From Apostichopus japonicus (taxonomy: Eukaryota; Echinodermata; Holothuroidea; Aspidochirotida; Stichopodidae): a stretch of 64,000 nucleotides of DNA. The position numbers were made by a program, and so were the translations under genes. Positions 23,645 to 36,873 of the stretch are shown here, piece by piece (position 1 is the stretch's first letter; the number at the start of each line of letters is the position of its first letter). Where the stretch lies: NCBI RefSeq assembly GCF_037975245.1, contig NC_092568.1, positions 34,318,501-34,382,500 of the forward strand, given 5' to 3'. A model generated the notes under the pieces. The model was not told the DNA's origin and ran no database searches. It worked only from the letters and a program-made list of their open reading frames with translations.

Positions 23645-26600
23645 GTAAGATCTGTTGTTTTGTGTGCTTTACAATCCCAGGCTGAGAGAGCGGTTCAGCA
23701 TTTATCAAAGTTACAAAAATACTTGAAATCCATTCTTTCAGATAGCCCTTGCAAATGTTAAAAAGCTAAGGTTCATATCTTCCTGATGAAGGGAAAGGAA
23801 AGTTTCTTTTGGGACTGCTGCAAGCGTAACAAACTTGTCGATGAGAAAGAAAATCTAAATTATGATTGAAAGTGTCACAGAATGTCTGGCAAACTTTTCA
23901 ATTCATTAAAAGAGGGTGATATTTTGTTATACTGAGTTTGAGTTTATTCATGGTTCAAACCATTACTGTAGGATAAACTAGATTACTATATATGTGGAAT
24001 CCATGTTTGAATGCCTATCTTTGATATTTCACTTCATCCAAACTTTGGTTTCACAATTCTTTTGTTATATTTGCTTTCTCCCCTTTCCATTCCAACAGTT
24101 TTTGAATGTACCCATGTTCAGGAATGTGACGTTAAAATGTTTGACCGAAATTGCTGGTGTGAATGTCACGCAGTATGATCAACAGTTTGTACTTCTCTTT
24201 ACCCTGGCTATGGTGCAACTGAAACAGGTCAGTAGTTTTCTTGGTTTAAGTGTTGTAACAAGAAACTTTGGTGACACCAGTATTGAATATGATTTGGATA
24301 GCATCCATTGCTTCTAAATGCTATTTTTAATTCACAGAAGTTTGTTAATTGTGGCAGTTCTTCAGTTACAGCATTTGTGAAATAGGAGACCAGAATTATG
24401 CACAGGGTATACAGGTGTAAAAGCAGTAGTACTGTACATTGTCATTCCTTCTCTTATACCTTCTGCCTTGAATGTGAAACGTTTAATTACATAAGAATCA
24501 TTTGTGGATACTTGCCCCCTCTCTCCCCCCCCCCCCCCACAAATTAATGGTTAATAAAATGCAAAAGTGTCTTTTTTCTGTGTAGTTTGCACATGATTTG
24601 TGAAAAGTTTTAAAAGTCACGACTGCTATCAGTCTGTGTAAACAGCAGCAGTTCTGTACAGTGTGTTTTCATCCTATACTAGAACTAACTTAGTATCTAT
24701 TTCCTTTTAGATGTTACCCATTGAGACAAACATTAAGGAAGCTTATGCTAATGGAAGTGACGATGAGCAGAACTTCATCCAGAACCTGAGCTTGTTCCTG
24801 TACACATTTTTCAAAGAACATGTCCAACAGATTGAGAAGAAACAAGAACTGAATGACATATTGTTGGAGGTATACAATCATATATTTTGTGAAGCCTAAG
24901 TTGCATATGAATCAGTTTACCATAGCGTAGAAGTTGGTTGAATTTCTCTATGTCAGTTTCAAAAGTGATGATTATAACAGGATGTGTGCATGTTTCACAC
25001 CTTTCTCTGTTACCAAGCACTACTTGAATGTTAGAAACATTCTGTATCACTGCATATATACCAGAGCTGAAGTACTCAAGTCTAGTTTACTATGGACTCT
25101 GACTTGACGTAGCTTTGGATGCATTTGACTCTGATTTGGCACGGATTCACACCAACTGGAGTCACTGGACTTGGACTCGACCAAGACAGAAGATAAGTGA
25201 CCTCTTCGAGAGCTCTGATATATACTGAGTAGTCTCTGTCTGTTCAATATAATTCTTGTTACATTTCTGGAATTGCTGCCAATTGGTGTGAATCCTCAAT
25301 GATTTGGAACAGTTATTTCTCTCTTCATGCACTGTTGATGGTAGATGACACAGGCATGACAAGTCTTATAAAAGAAAGAACTACTTGCTGCCTTAAAAGT
25401 TAGGTTGTGTGGATAACCTCTCTTGGCGCTGCTTGTATGAGCAATTTACTTTGTATAAATGTAAACTGCTGTTACCTCTTATAAGTAATTGCAGGAGTCA
25501 AGGAATTACACACTCTAGAGACTAGTTTTGGTCGAATGTCATAAAGTAATTTTCAGATTATAAACATTCAATTTTTCAATGTCTCCTGTTTCAGGCGCAT
25601 CATTATTTGTTGCTGATCTCTGAGGTGGAGGAAACTGAAATATTTAAGATTTGTTTAGAGTACTGGAATATCCTGGCATCAGAATTATACAGGGAGAGTC
25701 CATTCCCGTCGTCTACCACATCACCTTTGCTATTGGGGAACTCACAGCCAGAGATACCACCTAGGAGACAGATTTACCTCAACATTTTATCCAGAGTAAG
25801 TACCCATTTATCTTCATGTCTTTCGATTACACTAGCACAATCTTTTTCTTTTTGTCCTTTTTTTGCATGGTTATGTTTGCTAAGGATTTCTTAAAGAATG
25901 ACATTAGGCAAACTCTTAGTCCCCACATGTTACCGTCCAAGAAAAAAAGAACCAAAAAAATGAGTGAATGTAATGTTTGTGTAGCTTATTCAAGAAATTA
26001 AACTATAAAATATGCTTTGGAATGCTTGTTTATGGCTAGATCAATGACATCAGCTCTTTGGTGCTGGCATTATTGTTAATGATAATCTATTGTTTCTTAA
26101 ATTGTAAGAACTAGACCAAAACATCTTCTTTTTACTCCCTATTCAACAACAGAGCATCCTTTGATCACATTAAAAGCTATATGTCCAAGTCCAATTTGTA
26201 GCACATTATAAAATTGTCATTTGAGACCAATAAATTCTCTTGTTTTCCCTTTGAGTTTTGAGCTGCATCCTGGAATTTTATCTACTGGTCTGTGTATAAG
26301 ACTACAAGGCCCAGTCACTTTAGCTGATGAACCCCGTCATTTCTGATAATTAAATGTTGTTTAGAAATAAAGTTATTCCAAATTCAGCACTAATATCAAC
26401 CAGGGTTGGGCTAAACTTACACAACATAAGCAATCCCAGATGAGGCTTTATTAAAAAAAAATGGTTGTTGTATAAGTTTCATTTCACTATTTCAATATTG
26501 TATGGTTGGTGTGCATGTAATACCATGCCCTTTTTGTTAAGTGTTGCTGATTTTGGTTTTTGATCAAAGGTGAGAAGAATCATGATATCTAGGATGGCCA

Positions 26601-29600
26601 AACCTGAAGAAGTCTTAGTGGTGGAGAATGAACAGGGCGAGGTTGTCAGGGAATTTATGAAAGATACAGACTCCATCAACATGTACAAAAATATGAGGGA
26701 AACACTCGGTAAGAGCCTGCAGATTCCAACACACCAATTGTTTTTCAACAGGTTGTTTTTATCGTTTCTTTCATGTGTCTGTGACCTCTACGCGCATGGC
26801 AAGTCTGGAAAACCTAACACATCTACAAAGAAACAGTCTTCGTAAAAAGATGTTGTTTTGGTTACAAAGTAGTTTCTTGTCAGTTGTAGAATTTGGAAAG
26901 TTGGGTATGGTAAAAGCTATTGTTGTTTATTTTACCAACTCAATCTTCTTGAGCAATGGAAAGGTTGTTAATTCTGATGAAACTTTCTCTTCCTTGTACC
27001 TACATTCTCATCATTTATGTTTTAAAGAATATATTGTTTGATATTGACTTATTAGCTTGTTTGAAGTATCAGTAAACCTTTTAAATATTTCCTTTTTCTC
27101 TCCAGTTTATCTCACTCATTTGGATTATGCTGATACTGAGCAAATCATGACAGAAAAACTTCAATTGCAAGTGAATGGACAAGAGTGGTCGTGGAAGAAT
27201 TTGAATACAGTAAGAAATGAAAGACATACTGAATATACACTTACGAGTATGATTAGTAAGACCTTCTGATATTAATTACCCTTCTCAGGGAGGTTGGTAT
27301 ATGAGGATGAATGTTGATAGGTGTGAAAAAGGCAAAAGAGTAGATTTTGTTGCCGACTCTGCAGATGGTAGACTGGATTGTTCGATCGAGTCTAGGCCTT
27401 TGGCTACTTCAAAAAGCAACTTCAGTGTACAGTGCAGTTATTAATGGAAACAGCCTTGAAGTTTTTGATAGATTTTGATAGGATGGTATCACTTGAAAGG
27501 TTGAAGAACAGTCACTTTTTGTGAAACAACTGGTAGTTATGTGGAAATTGGATGATTACATTGTGGTGGAAGTTTTGACAGGATTGCAGAATCAAACATA
27601 TATCATCCATGTTCCATTGTAAGTCACATTTGAAGATGTAAGAAATATAAATGCACATATCACAACAGGATATAAACAATGCTGAAATTATAGCTTCAAA
27701 ACACCCCTGTTTCCTGTCTTGCATAAATATGCATGCAATAAGGGATAAAAATAATCAGGGTGTAAAATATTCTTGCCAGTTGACATATCTCATGGGTAGG
27801 ATATGTGGTATCACTTGCACATTCGAACAAAGATACCTAGTGTTTTAAGTTGTATAAGAAAGAAGAAAATTTGGTAGCTTCAAATTTCCATCTTTTTATC
27901 TGCTTACTGTGAGTTGAGATCATTTGGGGTTTATTGCATGGAACATGAATAAATTTGATTGTTGTATCTTTTAAATCTCAAGCTTTGTTGGGCGATTGGT
28001 TCCATCAGTGGAGCCATGCATGAAGAAGATGAGAAGAGATTCCTGGTTACAGTTATCAAGGAACTTTTAGGGCTCTGTGAGCAGAAGAGAGGCAAGGATA
28101 ACAAAGCCATCATAGCTTCTAATATCATGTATGTCGTCGGGCAGTACCCACGCTTCTTGAGAGCTCATTGGAAATTCTTGAAGACTGTTGTCAACAAACT
28201 CTTTGAGTTCATGCATGGTAAGGAACATTTACAACCCATCATTCCTACTGGTAGCTAAATAAAACTGCTATGTGACTCTTTGGGAAACTTTCCCTACCAC
28301 AAATAAGTTGAATAAGAAATTTTTCAGAAGTATCAGCAAAGAAGCTGTTATTATTGAGATATAATTTGTTTTATCATTATTTTTCTCTCCAGAAACACAT
28401 GATGGTGTGCAGGACATGGCATGTGATACATTCATTAAAATTGCCCAAAAGTGCAGAAGGCATTTTGTGCAAGTTCAAGTTGGTGAGGTGATGCCATTCA
28501 TTGAGGAGATTCTCAACAGCATCAACACAATAATTTGTGATTTACAGCCCCAGCAGGTAAGTAGAAGGAAGGGAACAAACACATGGGTTACCTACCATTG
28601 TAAGTTTGTACAGTTAACATGTGTATAAAAAAGAAACTCTCTGGTTTTAAATATTAAATTTGGTGATTTTTGGCTTCTTAATAGTGGAAATTGGCAAATT
28701 AAATTACGTTGATGGCTCGCAGTATTGCTGCAAACTGACCTACTCAGATCGATTTCGTCAAGAATGGAACACTGATGTGAACAATGTTTGTGTTGATTAT
28801 GCCATTGGGCTTTCTCCCTAATGGAGGATAAGTCACAGGATAAATGTTGCAACTGATGGCTAACCCTGATACGATTGTGTCTCTTACTTCATTGAGGTTC
28901 CTTCCACAACACATAAAATTGCAAACTTTTGCAACTTGCCCGTGAAAACTGATATCACTTAGCTCCCATATTGTGAGATATATGTTTATAATACTTGTCG
29001 GTATCTGGTAATATCTGGTCTGTGAACTTTTAGAGGCATTTCCTTTTTCTCAACTCCTTTCCTTCACTCTTTCAGGTGCACACATTCTACGAGGCTGTGG
29101 GATACATGATCAGTTCGCAGACGGACAGCATTGTTCAAGAGCACTTGATAGAAAAGTACATGCTACTTCCAAACCAGGTTTGGGATCACATCATCCAGGA
29201 AGCAACTAAGGTAAACTACTCTTTTCTGAATGATATCACATTTTTTTGTAAGGTAGATATAAGGATATATTATCTTTGAAATATCGTCTAGCATTGATTT
29301 GAAATTGATTATGTAAGATACTGAAACAAGCAAACCACTAGCATTGCAGATGACTTACCATGTGAAGTGACTTTGGGCCTGGATTAACATTTTTCTTGAG
29401 ATATTGGAAACATATAACACATTGGTTCGATATAATGTCTGGAAGATTTACAATGTTTTCAAATTCCAGTTCCTGGAAAGGTGGGGAGGGGGAAGGTGAG
29501 AAGGACAAATAGAAATGCATTCAATTCTAATCAGGATGTAAAGATCTGCATGAAAAGTTTGTTTACTGTATGTGTATTTTCAATGCCTGTGATTCATACG

Positions 29601-32600
29601 TGGAAAAGTTGTGATAAATTAATGTCTATGCCTATTCCTTTTACTTTCAAAGAATGTGGATAAGCTGAGGGAAGAGGAATTAGTCAAACAACTTGGAAGC
29701 ATTTTGAAGACCAATGTCAGAGCTTGTAAAGCAGTTGGTCATCCCTTTGTTGTTCAGGTATTGTTCAAGAATGTCCTTTTGTAATATTATCTACTGTTCC
29801 CTTGTGTCACTCTGGTTTCTAGTGAGGCTTCTTTGACTAAATAAAAGTCATTGCTTGGGTACAGGATCCATCCATGAATATGACAGAAATTTTGTATAAT
29901 ATTTTACCCTAGGTTTCTGCTATACTTAATGGGAACCTCACATTGTTGTTGGTATGGGGTATATTATTTGTGAAAGTCACTATGTGTGGGAATGACCTAT
30001 AAGTTTTTTTTTAAATTTACTACACTTGAGGAAGGGTACGAGTAGCAACCTAGTATTGCCTTGTGCATCATTATGTGTCACTCAACAGCTGTCGTTTGTA
30101 TGTTCCCTATGTTACGGGACTTACCGGTTGTATTGTAACCAAGACTGAACCCAGTGTAGACATTTGTCCTATATGGTATTAGGATTCTTCTGTATAGGGC
30201 TTTCTCTCTTACTTCATGTAAACATGGGATGTATTTCACTCATTGAGTTGTAATAATGAAGTCCTGCTAGACTAATTTGGCAAACTGACTGGTTGTGAAG
30301 TGGTCTTACAGCCAGTTTGCTTCATCTGAATATAAATTTAAGTTAGCCTTCATTTTGTAAGTTTCTTTCCATCATTTCCTCTTTTTTAGCTGGGTAAGAT
30401 ATATCTGGATATGTTGAATGTTTACAAATGCATGAGTGAAAACATATCTGCAGCTATTGCTGCTAACGGCGAGTCTGTAACGAAACAACCTCTGATTCGA
30501 AGCATGAGGACGGTGAAGAAAGAAACCTTGAAGCTCATCTCCGGCTGGGTTAGCATGTCGACAGACCCACAGATGGTAAGGGAGATTAAGAAATTCAACA
30601 AAAGTCAGTTATCAAACAGAGGTTGAATAGCCTGATGTGAAGGCTGCTGTGGGTTATTAAGGCATATGAGAGCTTACTTATCCCTCCCCCCCCCCCCCCT
30701 CCACCAGCATGACTTCAACAAGAGTATATACTAAACAGCCCTAGCCAAAAAATATTGCTCGAGTTTCTGAGATTGTGTTATTTTGCACTAGACATTTGAA
30801 ACCATTTCTGCCCTAACTATTCCCTTACTAAGGATTTTCTGGTAAATGTTATACAAGGCAAAGTAAATACATGGTGTACTGTTTTGTATTAATTTAAGTG
30901 CTGTGTTCTAGGGGTAAGATCCACGTGTCTTCTTTTTGGTTCTTGAGAAAAGTTTCTTTTTAAAGTAAAATGGCCACTGCATGTTCCTATTTTATAACAT
31001 TCTGCTACAGAGAACTTAGTGCTATGTGTATTGTGGACACATGATTCCAAGTTAAGCTGTTACAACAATATATTAAGATACATATATTTATCTTTCCAGG
31101 TACTTAAAAATTTCATTCCACCACTCTTGGAGGCTGTCCTGATAGACTACAGGTCCAATTTGCCGGCAGCCAGGGAACCAGAAGTGTTGAGTACAATGGC
31201 TACGATAGTCAATAAGTTAGAGGTATGTGCAATAGTACCAGAGAGCATGACATTTGGCTGGAACAACAAACTTATCACATGAGGGTGAAACAGCCTCATA
31301 AAATCTCAAGTAGGAACAAGTACATGTCAAATTTCTTTGTGGTATAATTGCAGGTGTCATCTTTTTATGTTCAAACATTGTTATTTAGCTGTTTCAGTCT
31401 ATATTTGATATTTTACTGAAGATGATTAAGTGTGTACAACAGTGTGATACTTGATGCCTCTAGTGGGTTATTGGCAAGTACACCTTGGTAGAACTTAGTA
31501 CTTATGAAGGTCATACCCTTTGATAAACAAACAAGTTACCAAGGAAGGTCAAAAGTCATGTTAGGTCAATGAAGAACAAAATGAAAAAGCCTGGGTAAAA
31601 CAAATCTTAAAGCTTTAAGAGGTTCAAAAGAATCTTATTTGCTCGTCTTGGTCAAAAGCGCAAATATGTGATATAAATGTTCGAGGTGGGATCAGTTTCA
31701 GTCGGCATACAGAAAAGCATATATGTCATTACAGTTTATCATCATAGCTTAAACGTTTGACTGGTTTTGTTCGTTTTTATTTCTCCAGAACCACATAACA
31801 CAGGATGTCCCCAAGATATTTGATGCCGTCTTTGAATGTACCCTTGAAATGATCAATAAGGATTTTGAAGAGTTTCCAGAGCACAGATCTAACTTTTTCC
31901 TCCTCCTGCAAGCTGTGAATTGTCACTGCTTTTCTGCCCTTTTTGCTATTCCTGCTGCTCAGTTTAAGTTGGTGCTAAACTCTATCATCTGGGCAGTCAA
32001 ACATACCATGAGGAATGTTGCTGATACTGGTAAGTTTATCCAACATTTTTTAGTGGAAAGAAGTCTGTTGTAAAGTGTTTGATATTCATGAAACATGCTA
32101 GTCCAATATGTAAATGTCCTTGCTTGTAAGCAGTTGGGATTGCTGCACTTGGAGTTAGGATACACTAATGTTACCATCCTTCTTATTTCTTTCTGTCTAT
32201 TTTAACCTAGTTTGTTCGGTCATGGATGACATTAACTAAGTCCATTTCGTGGAAAGGTTTTGGTCTCATATTTAAGTCGACCTCCAATAAATCTTGCATC
32301 ATTGACCATTTATATCTAGCATTGTGTCTGTTCAGTACGTACAATCTGTTTGAAATTTAATGCAGTAAAGTAAGGCAATAATCGTTGTTTCTATACAAAG
32401 GTATTACAATTAATGTATTTTTTGAAATAAATTGCTCACTATTAAAATTTTTGTATGTTAGAAGACATCACCCGTTCAACATTGCATAAGTTATCTCATT
32501 GTAATCAGCTGTGAGGGAACTGCAACTTGTCTTCTACTATTCCTTGTAAAAATGAAAAGTCAAATGAACTGTTGTAAAACATTTCCTGTCCATTTTCTTC

Positions 32601-35180
32601 TCAGGTCTTGCTATCTTACACTCCTTGTTAGAAAATGTTTGGGAGGACAACTCTGCTGCACAGAGTTTCTATCAAACGTACTACACAGACATCTTACAGC
32701 ACATACTGTCAGTGGTTACAGACACATCACATACTGCAGGTAGGTGGCCAGCATGTTTTCAACTCCTTACACCAAAGGCGGAATGTATCTGATGTTTTGT
32801 GTGTATGTGTATGTATGCGATGCTCAGCCTTGAAATTTACGAATGGTTTATAAATTCATACTGTGTGTGTTGATCCAAAATGATCACATGGTACAATGAT
32901 CACATGGTTCGTAAAAGACGTCAAAGGTCATTTAGGGTCACCAGAGGTCACTGAAAAGCTTGTTAACACAACTCCGTAATTAGTTTGCTGAGGCAAACTG
33001 TATAGTTATTCAATTTCCTAGTTAGAAAATAGGTCCATCTTAATGAGTGAATTAACTGAATAGTTTTATGGAGGTCAAAGGTCATTTGAAGTCAACAGAG
33101 GTCATAGTCTTGTAAACATTAACTCCCTTGGATTAACTACATTATTTGTATGTCAAACTTTGTGATTACATGCACTGTTTTATTATATTAATTTGTTTAT
33201 CTTTCTGTAGTTGTCAAAGGTCAGTTGAGGTCAACTGACGGCAGAGTCTAAAAAAGTTGTATTTACATGGATTGTTAATTTTATGTAGATTATTTATAAC
33301 TACTGAGATTAAATGACATTGTAACTAGTCATTAAAGGTCTACCAAAGATGAAAATGTATCACTTGAAATTAGCCAGGATGTTTTTCATTCTAGCGTACT
33401 GTAATTTCTTAGAGAGTGGTTCTATGCATTGAATGAAGCCCTGCTTTTTCATCGTTATTTTCTCTTTGTTGTAGTCAAAGGATAAAGTATGTGTAAAAGT
33501 AAGTTGGCCTGACGTTTCGATCCTAGCAGGATATTCTACAGAGGCTAAATGACAAGTAACAGTAACAGAAGGGACAAAAACCCGCACAGAATACAGACAG
33601 GTTAATGAGCATGGTAGAAGATCCTGCTAGGATCGAAGCGTTAGGCCAACTTACTTTTACACATTCTATTAAACAGGCTCTATAGTGGATAAGCAGTTTG
33701 CTAACAGTTTTATTTTATTTTGATTAAAAGGATAAAGTAAACGTTTATTACATTGATATTTTCATTCATCCTTTCCAGGACTGACCATGCATGCCACAAT
33801 ATTAGCTTACATGTTCAGCATTGTTGAGGGAGGCAAGATTACAGATCCACTAAGCCAGTCACAAGGAACAAAGACCAATGGACTGTATATCAAAGAGTTC
33901 ACAGGATCTCTGCTCAAAGCAGCATTCCCACATCTCTTGGAGTAAGTACCCATGTATCTAGAAAATCATCTCTGTCGACTAGCTGCTCCAGTAGTCTCAA
34001 AACCAGGGAGTCATTGTTTTCTACACTAAAGGCAGTATAATGTGTCTTGGAGCTACATTCTGAGCTTCTCTGTAAACAACTTTAAGACTTTAAAATAGGG
34101 GATTGACTGCTTCCACAAGAACAGTAGTCATTAATCCATGGGCTGCAAACATTCTCGTGTTTGCAAAAAAATGCTACACTTCTAACAGATTGCTGGAAGG
34201 CTTATGTAATACTGTGTATTCGGAAGTAGAATTTACCTTGTAATTTTTGACATGTTCTGATGTTACATGTAACACACATATCTGCTTTTATTTCAGTGCA
34301 CAGATTAAAGTGTTTGTGACAGGCCTGTTCAGTTTGAATCAAGATATTCCAGCCACAAAGGAGCACTTGAGGGACTTCCTAGTCCAGATCAAGGTGAGAT
34401 TCCCTTTTCGGAAAATGCAGAAATATTACACCTAGTTTCTTTAACATGCCTGCTCGTATGGAATTGGAATTACATTTTGGTATTTAGCTTCCTAAACTTT
34501 ATGTAAAGTTACTGGTAAATGTTGGTTGCCAATGGCTGTCAGTTTTACCATACCATGTTAGAGTCACTCCTATAAGATTGTAATTGATGAAATTTAAGAT
34601 GATATCCACCTCTTTTATCATTCACTTGGTTTTTGTTCTTCAAAGGAGAGTTACTTAGCCAAGAATTGATGATAATCATGATACCCATATGACTGCTCCT
34701 CCCACTCCCCACACCCAGTTTTGGTTGTATTAAATCACATCAGAAATTTGAGATTTAAAAATATTTTTAAGTTCACCTTCCTGTCCATCGTTTCAATTAT
34801 TGTTGTGGGATGTTATTTGTAAATAGTGTCAAACTTGTTCAAAAGTCAATTTAGGAAGCAAAAATTAAAAAATAAAAGAGAAGGTGAAAAAAAAATGGTT
34901 TAGATTGTAAAAGAATGTTTCCATGGGTGTGTAGCAGATGTCTGATGTCTTGATTCCCAGAAAAGAACTGTAAGTGAAATTTGAGTATGGGAATTTTCTG
35001 AAACTAACTTCTGCTTGGCTTTAATATTCACAGGAGGTTGCTGGAGATGATACCTCTGGTTTGTTTCTGGAAGAGAGAGAAGCAGCTCTTAAACAGGCAG
35101 AGGAGGAGAAGCACAAGGTACAGTTGTCAGTACCTGGTATCGTCAACCCTCACGACATCCCAGAGGAGATGGTCGATTAA
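18633..35180 (+). CDS. XPO1: Exportin-1 (CRM1), complete 22-exon coding sequence
   Basis: Exportin-1 is the RanGTP-dependent nuclear export receptor for leucine-rich NES cargo and acts at the nuclear pore. Coding exons: 18633-18758, 19578-19679, 20568-20702, 21251-21414, 21747-21861, 23525-23644, 24099-24227, 24711-24869, 25595-25795, 26570-26708, 27106-27209, 27983-28217, 28393-28556, 29076-29210, 29653-29757, 30390-30575, 31100-31222, 31789-32029, 32605-32739, 33779-33941, 34297-34393, 35034-35180. They sum to 3225 nt: 1074 codons plus TAA, against 1071 residues in human. All introns are GT-AG and all phases match. The sequence follows human XPO1 along its whole length with mostly conservative changes. 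The start ATG opens [20 protein letters not shown], aligning with the known N-terminus. The acceptor of exon 4 is ambiguous by one or two codons. No stop, frameshift or missing domain was seen, so the gene should be functional. Confidence 0.98.
21249..21256 (+). other. XPO1: Tandem AAGAAGAAG splice acceptor of XPO1 exon 4
   Basis: Three AG dinucleotides in phase (21249-21250, 21252-21253, 21255-21256) follow the pyrimidine tract TTTTACTTTTCCTCTACC. All keep the frame. Using the first adds Lys-Lys, the second one Lys; the second gives the same length as human in this loop. NAGNAG acceptors are known to yield isoforms differing by one residue. Confidence 0.6.
24099..28217 (+). other. XPO1: XPO1 central HEAT repeats: acidic loop and NES groove
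   Basis: Exons 7-12 encode residues of roughly 269-577. Exon 10 carries the HEAT-9 acidic loop ([20 protein letters not shown]), which in the family locks RanGTP and controls cargo release. Exon 12 carries the NES-groove helices with [16 protein letters not shown]. The cysteine codon TGT at 28076-28078 (about residue 530) aligns with human Cys528, the residue modified by leptomycin B, so the protein is predicted to be sensitive to that inhibitor. Confidence 0.95.
32930..33245. repeat. AGGTCA-rich degenerate repeat in XPO1 intron 19
   Basis: Three copies of a segment containing GTCAAAGGTCA, then a second GGTCA or AGTCA word and AGAGGTCA or a variant, start near 32930, 33074 and 33212, so the period is about 140 bp. 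The spacing of AGGTCAAAGGTCA in the second copy equals a DR1 nuclear-receptor element. It may equally be a repeat-family consensus. Located between exons 19 and 20. Confidence 0.6.
33490..33664. mobile_element. MITE with ~42-bp inverted ends in XPO1 intron 19
   Basis: The left end TGTGTAAAAGTAAGTTGGCC, continuing with CTGACGTTTCGATCCTAGCA, is repeated inverted at 33621-33663 with few changes. The element is about 175 bp and non-coding. A 13-bp direct repeat AAAGGATAAAGTA stands at 33477-33489, flush with the left end, and at 33727-33739, about 60 bp beyond the right end; it may be a target duplication of a slightly larger insertion. The same end sequence occurs alone at 12869-12924. Confidence 0.7.
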
Positions 35181-36100
35181 AACCGCTGCCACTGTCAGTG
35201 AGCGTTGATGTTTGGGGAAGCAGCTGAAAGCACTCCTAGCACTTCTGTTAATCCTGTGGTTGTGTGCTCATAGATTCTTGCCACATGTTTGTACAGACTC
35301 AACCCAAGGTTATGAATAGAAGGCTATTTAACTGTGGATTAGCATGCAAGTTTATCACTGATGACTTGGTTTATCTTCAGGAAAGGAGTTTCATCAGTGA
35401 AACTGCCATGAAGAATGAAGCTTTGAATCTGGATATGCTAGTTTCCCGAGTAACATAGAATAATTTGATTTTGAACATGCACTGATATTGTTTAAGTTGT
35501 TACTTACCTGAAGGCTAATTTATTCTCAGTGTTGTAAAACTGCAATTGGTGGCAGATGGGGATTTTATAGCTATCCTAAGGGGTGTCTTTCAAAATGATC
35601 ATGTAAAGGAGCTGAAACGGCTACTAAAAGCCTGGTGAAAAGTATTCATTGCTTAGTTGAAATGGTGCAACTAAGATTTAACCTAATTGTGAAGTTGGGG
35701 GGAGGGGGCAGTGGGGTCTGTTACTTAACTACATCTGTGCTCCCATCATGTGTGCAAAACTTCATTGATTGAAAGCAAAGCTGAACACAATATGTCACCT
35801 GGTTCAAGTTGGGTGGACCCATCACTGCACTGTTGACCAGTCATCCTTCTTTCCCAACTTTGTGCTTTCATTACACAGCATGAATAGAGAAACTGTTGGG
35901 ACTTAAGACACACATCTTACACTACTTGGTGAGACAATAGGTCTTTACACACTTACTACTTTTGTCCCATTTGAAAGTAGAAAAACTACAAATGGAGGAA
36001 TCGTCAACAATGTGTGTACTGTACATATGATATTCTACAGATATAAAAAAAAAAAATTAAAAAATTTCCAATAAAAATAATTTGTGATAAAACTCACAAT
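35181..36100 (+). other. XPO1: XPO1 3' UTR (proximal end)
   Basis: AT-rich sequence following the stop codon. An AATAAA hexamer at 36070-36075, followed within about 40 bp by a T-rich tract, is the first good polyadenylation signal. A second AATAAA at 37998-38003 could end a longer form. Choosing between them needs transcript data. Confidence 0.45.
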
Positions 36101-36873
36101 GATTTTTTTTTTTTTAGTCTGTAAAAGTAGTTTTTATGTTTATACAATACACAAGACCCAAGGCATTCATAAACAAGTATACTAGAACCAGTGTTGTCTT
36201 TGTGAATTAACAAGTTATCTTTCAGTTTTGCTTATTACAAAATGTTGCCTCACCAAAGATGTTAGATTAGTTGTTTGTACATGTACCCTTTCTACGGGTC
36301 TGTTGTAAATATTTCCTTCTTTTTTTTTCAGAACTGTACACTTAAAGTTGTATATTATTGTACATTAGATCTTCTCATACAGACTGCAGTAACAGATTCA
36401 AAGAAAAGAGAAAAGTTTTGTTTGTTGTTTTAGTTACCTAGTAAGTCAAAGTTAGTGCTTAATTACCAAAGACAGATGAAACACTTGTCATCAGTTTTAA
36501 CCCTGGTGCCATTTGTGAACCGGTGAGAGTTATTGTTGAGTACTATTACAAAGTCATCCATTAATGAGACCTCTGTCTTACCATTTCAAGGCAGTCTTTT
36601 ATTTTTTGGTCTTTGAAATAATAGACATTTGATAAGTTAAATACTTAATTGATAGATGGTGTCCGGTGTAAATGTTACTGTCCATATCGTCCACACTTCT
36701 TTTATAGCTACAGTTTTGTACCTTTTCCCCTGGCCTTTTGATACCAGTCTTAAAATGTCTTTTCATTTCTGAGTTTTTTGTTTTCCTTTGTTCCATGTGT
36801 TCATTTGTACGTCTTGATTTTATATATAATGTGAAAAACATCACAAGTAAGCCTTCTCCTTTGGTTATTTATC
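36101..36873. other. XPO1 distal 3' UTR or intergenic, nothing recognised
   Basis: AT-rich sequence with no open frame of interest. It could still be transcribed if the distal polyadenylation site at 37998 is used. Confidence 0.35.

Larger units (their letters stand above)
28393..35180 (+). other. XPO1: XPO1 C-terminal HEAT repeats and C-terminal acidic tail
   Basis: Exons 13-22 encode the remaining HEAT repeats, with near-identical blocks such as [46 protein letters not shown] and [17 protein letters not shown]. The last exon reads [18 protein letters not shown] and ends [10 protein letters not shown], the acidic C-terminal extension that in the family tunes cargo affinity. The least conserved stretch is exon 20 (about 33840-33900), where [14 protein letters not shown] replaces the vertebrate linker of that position. 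Confidence 0.95.
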
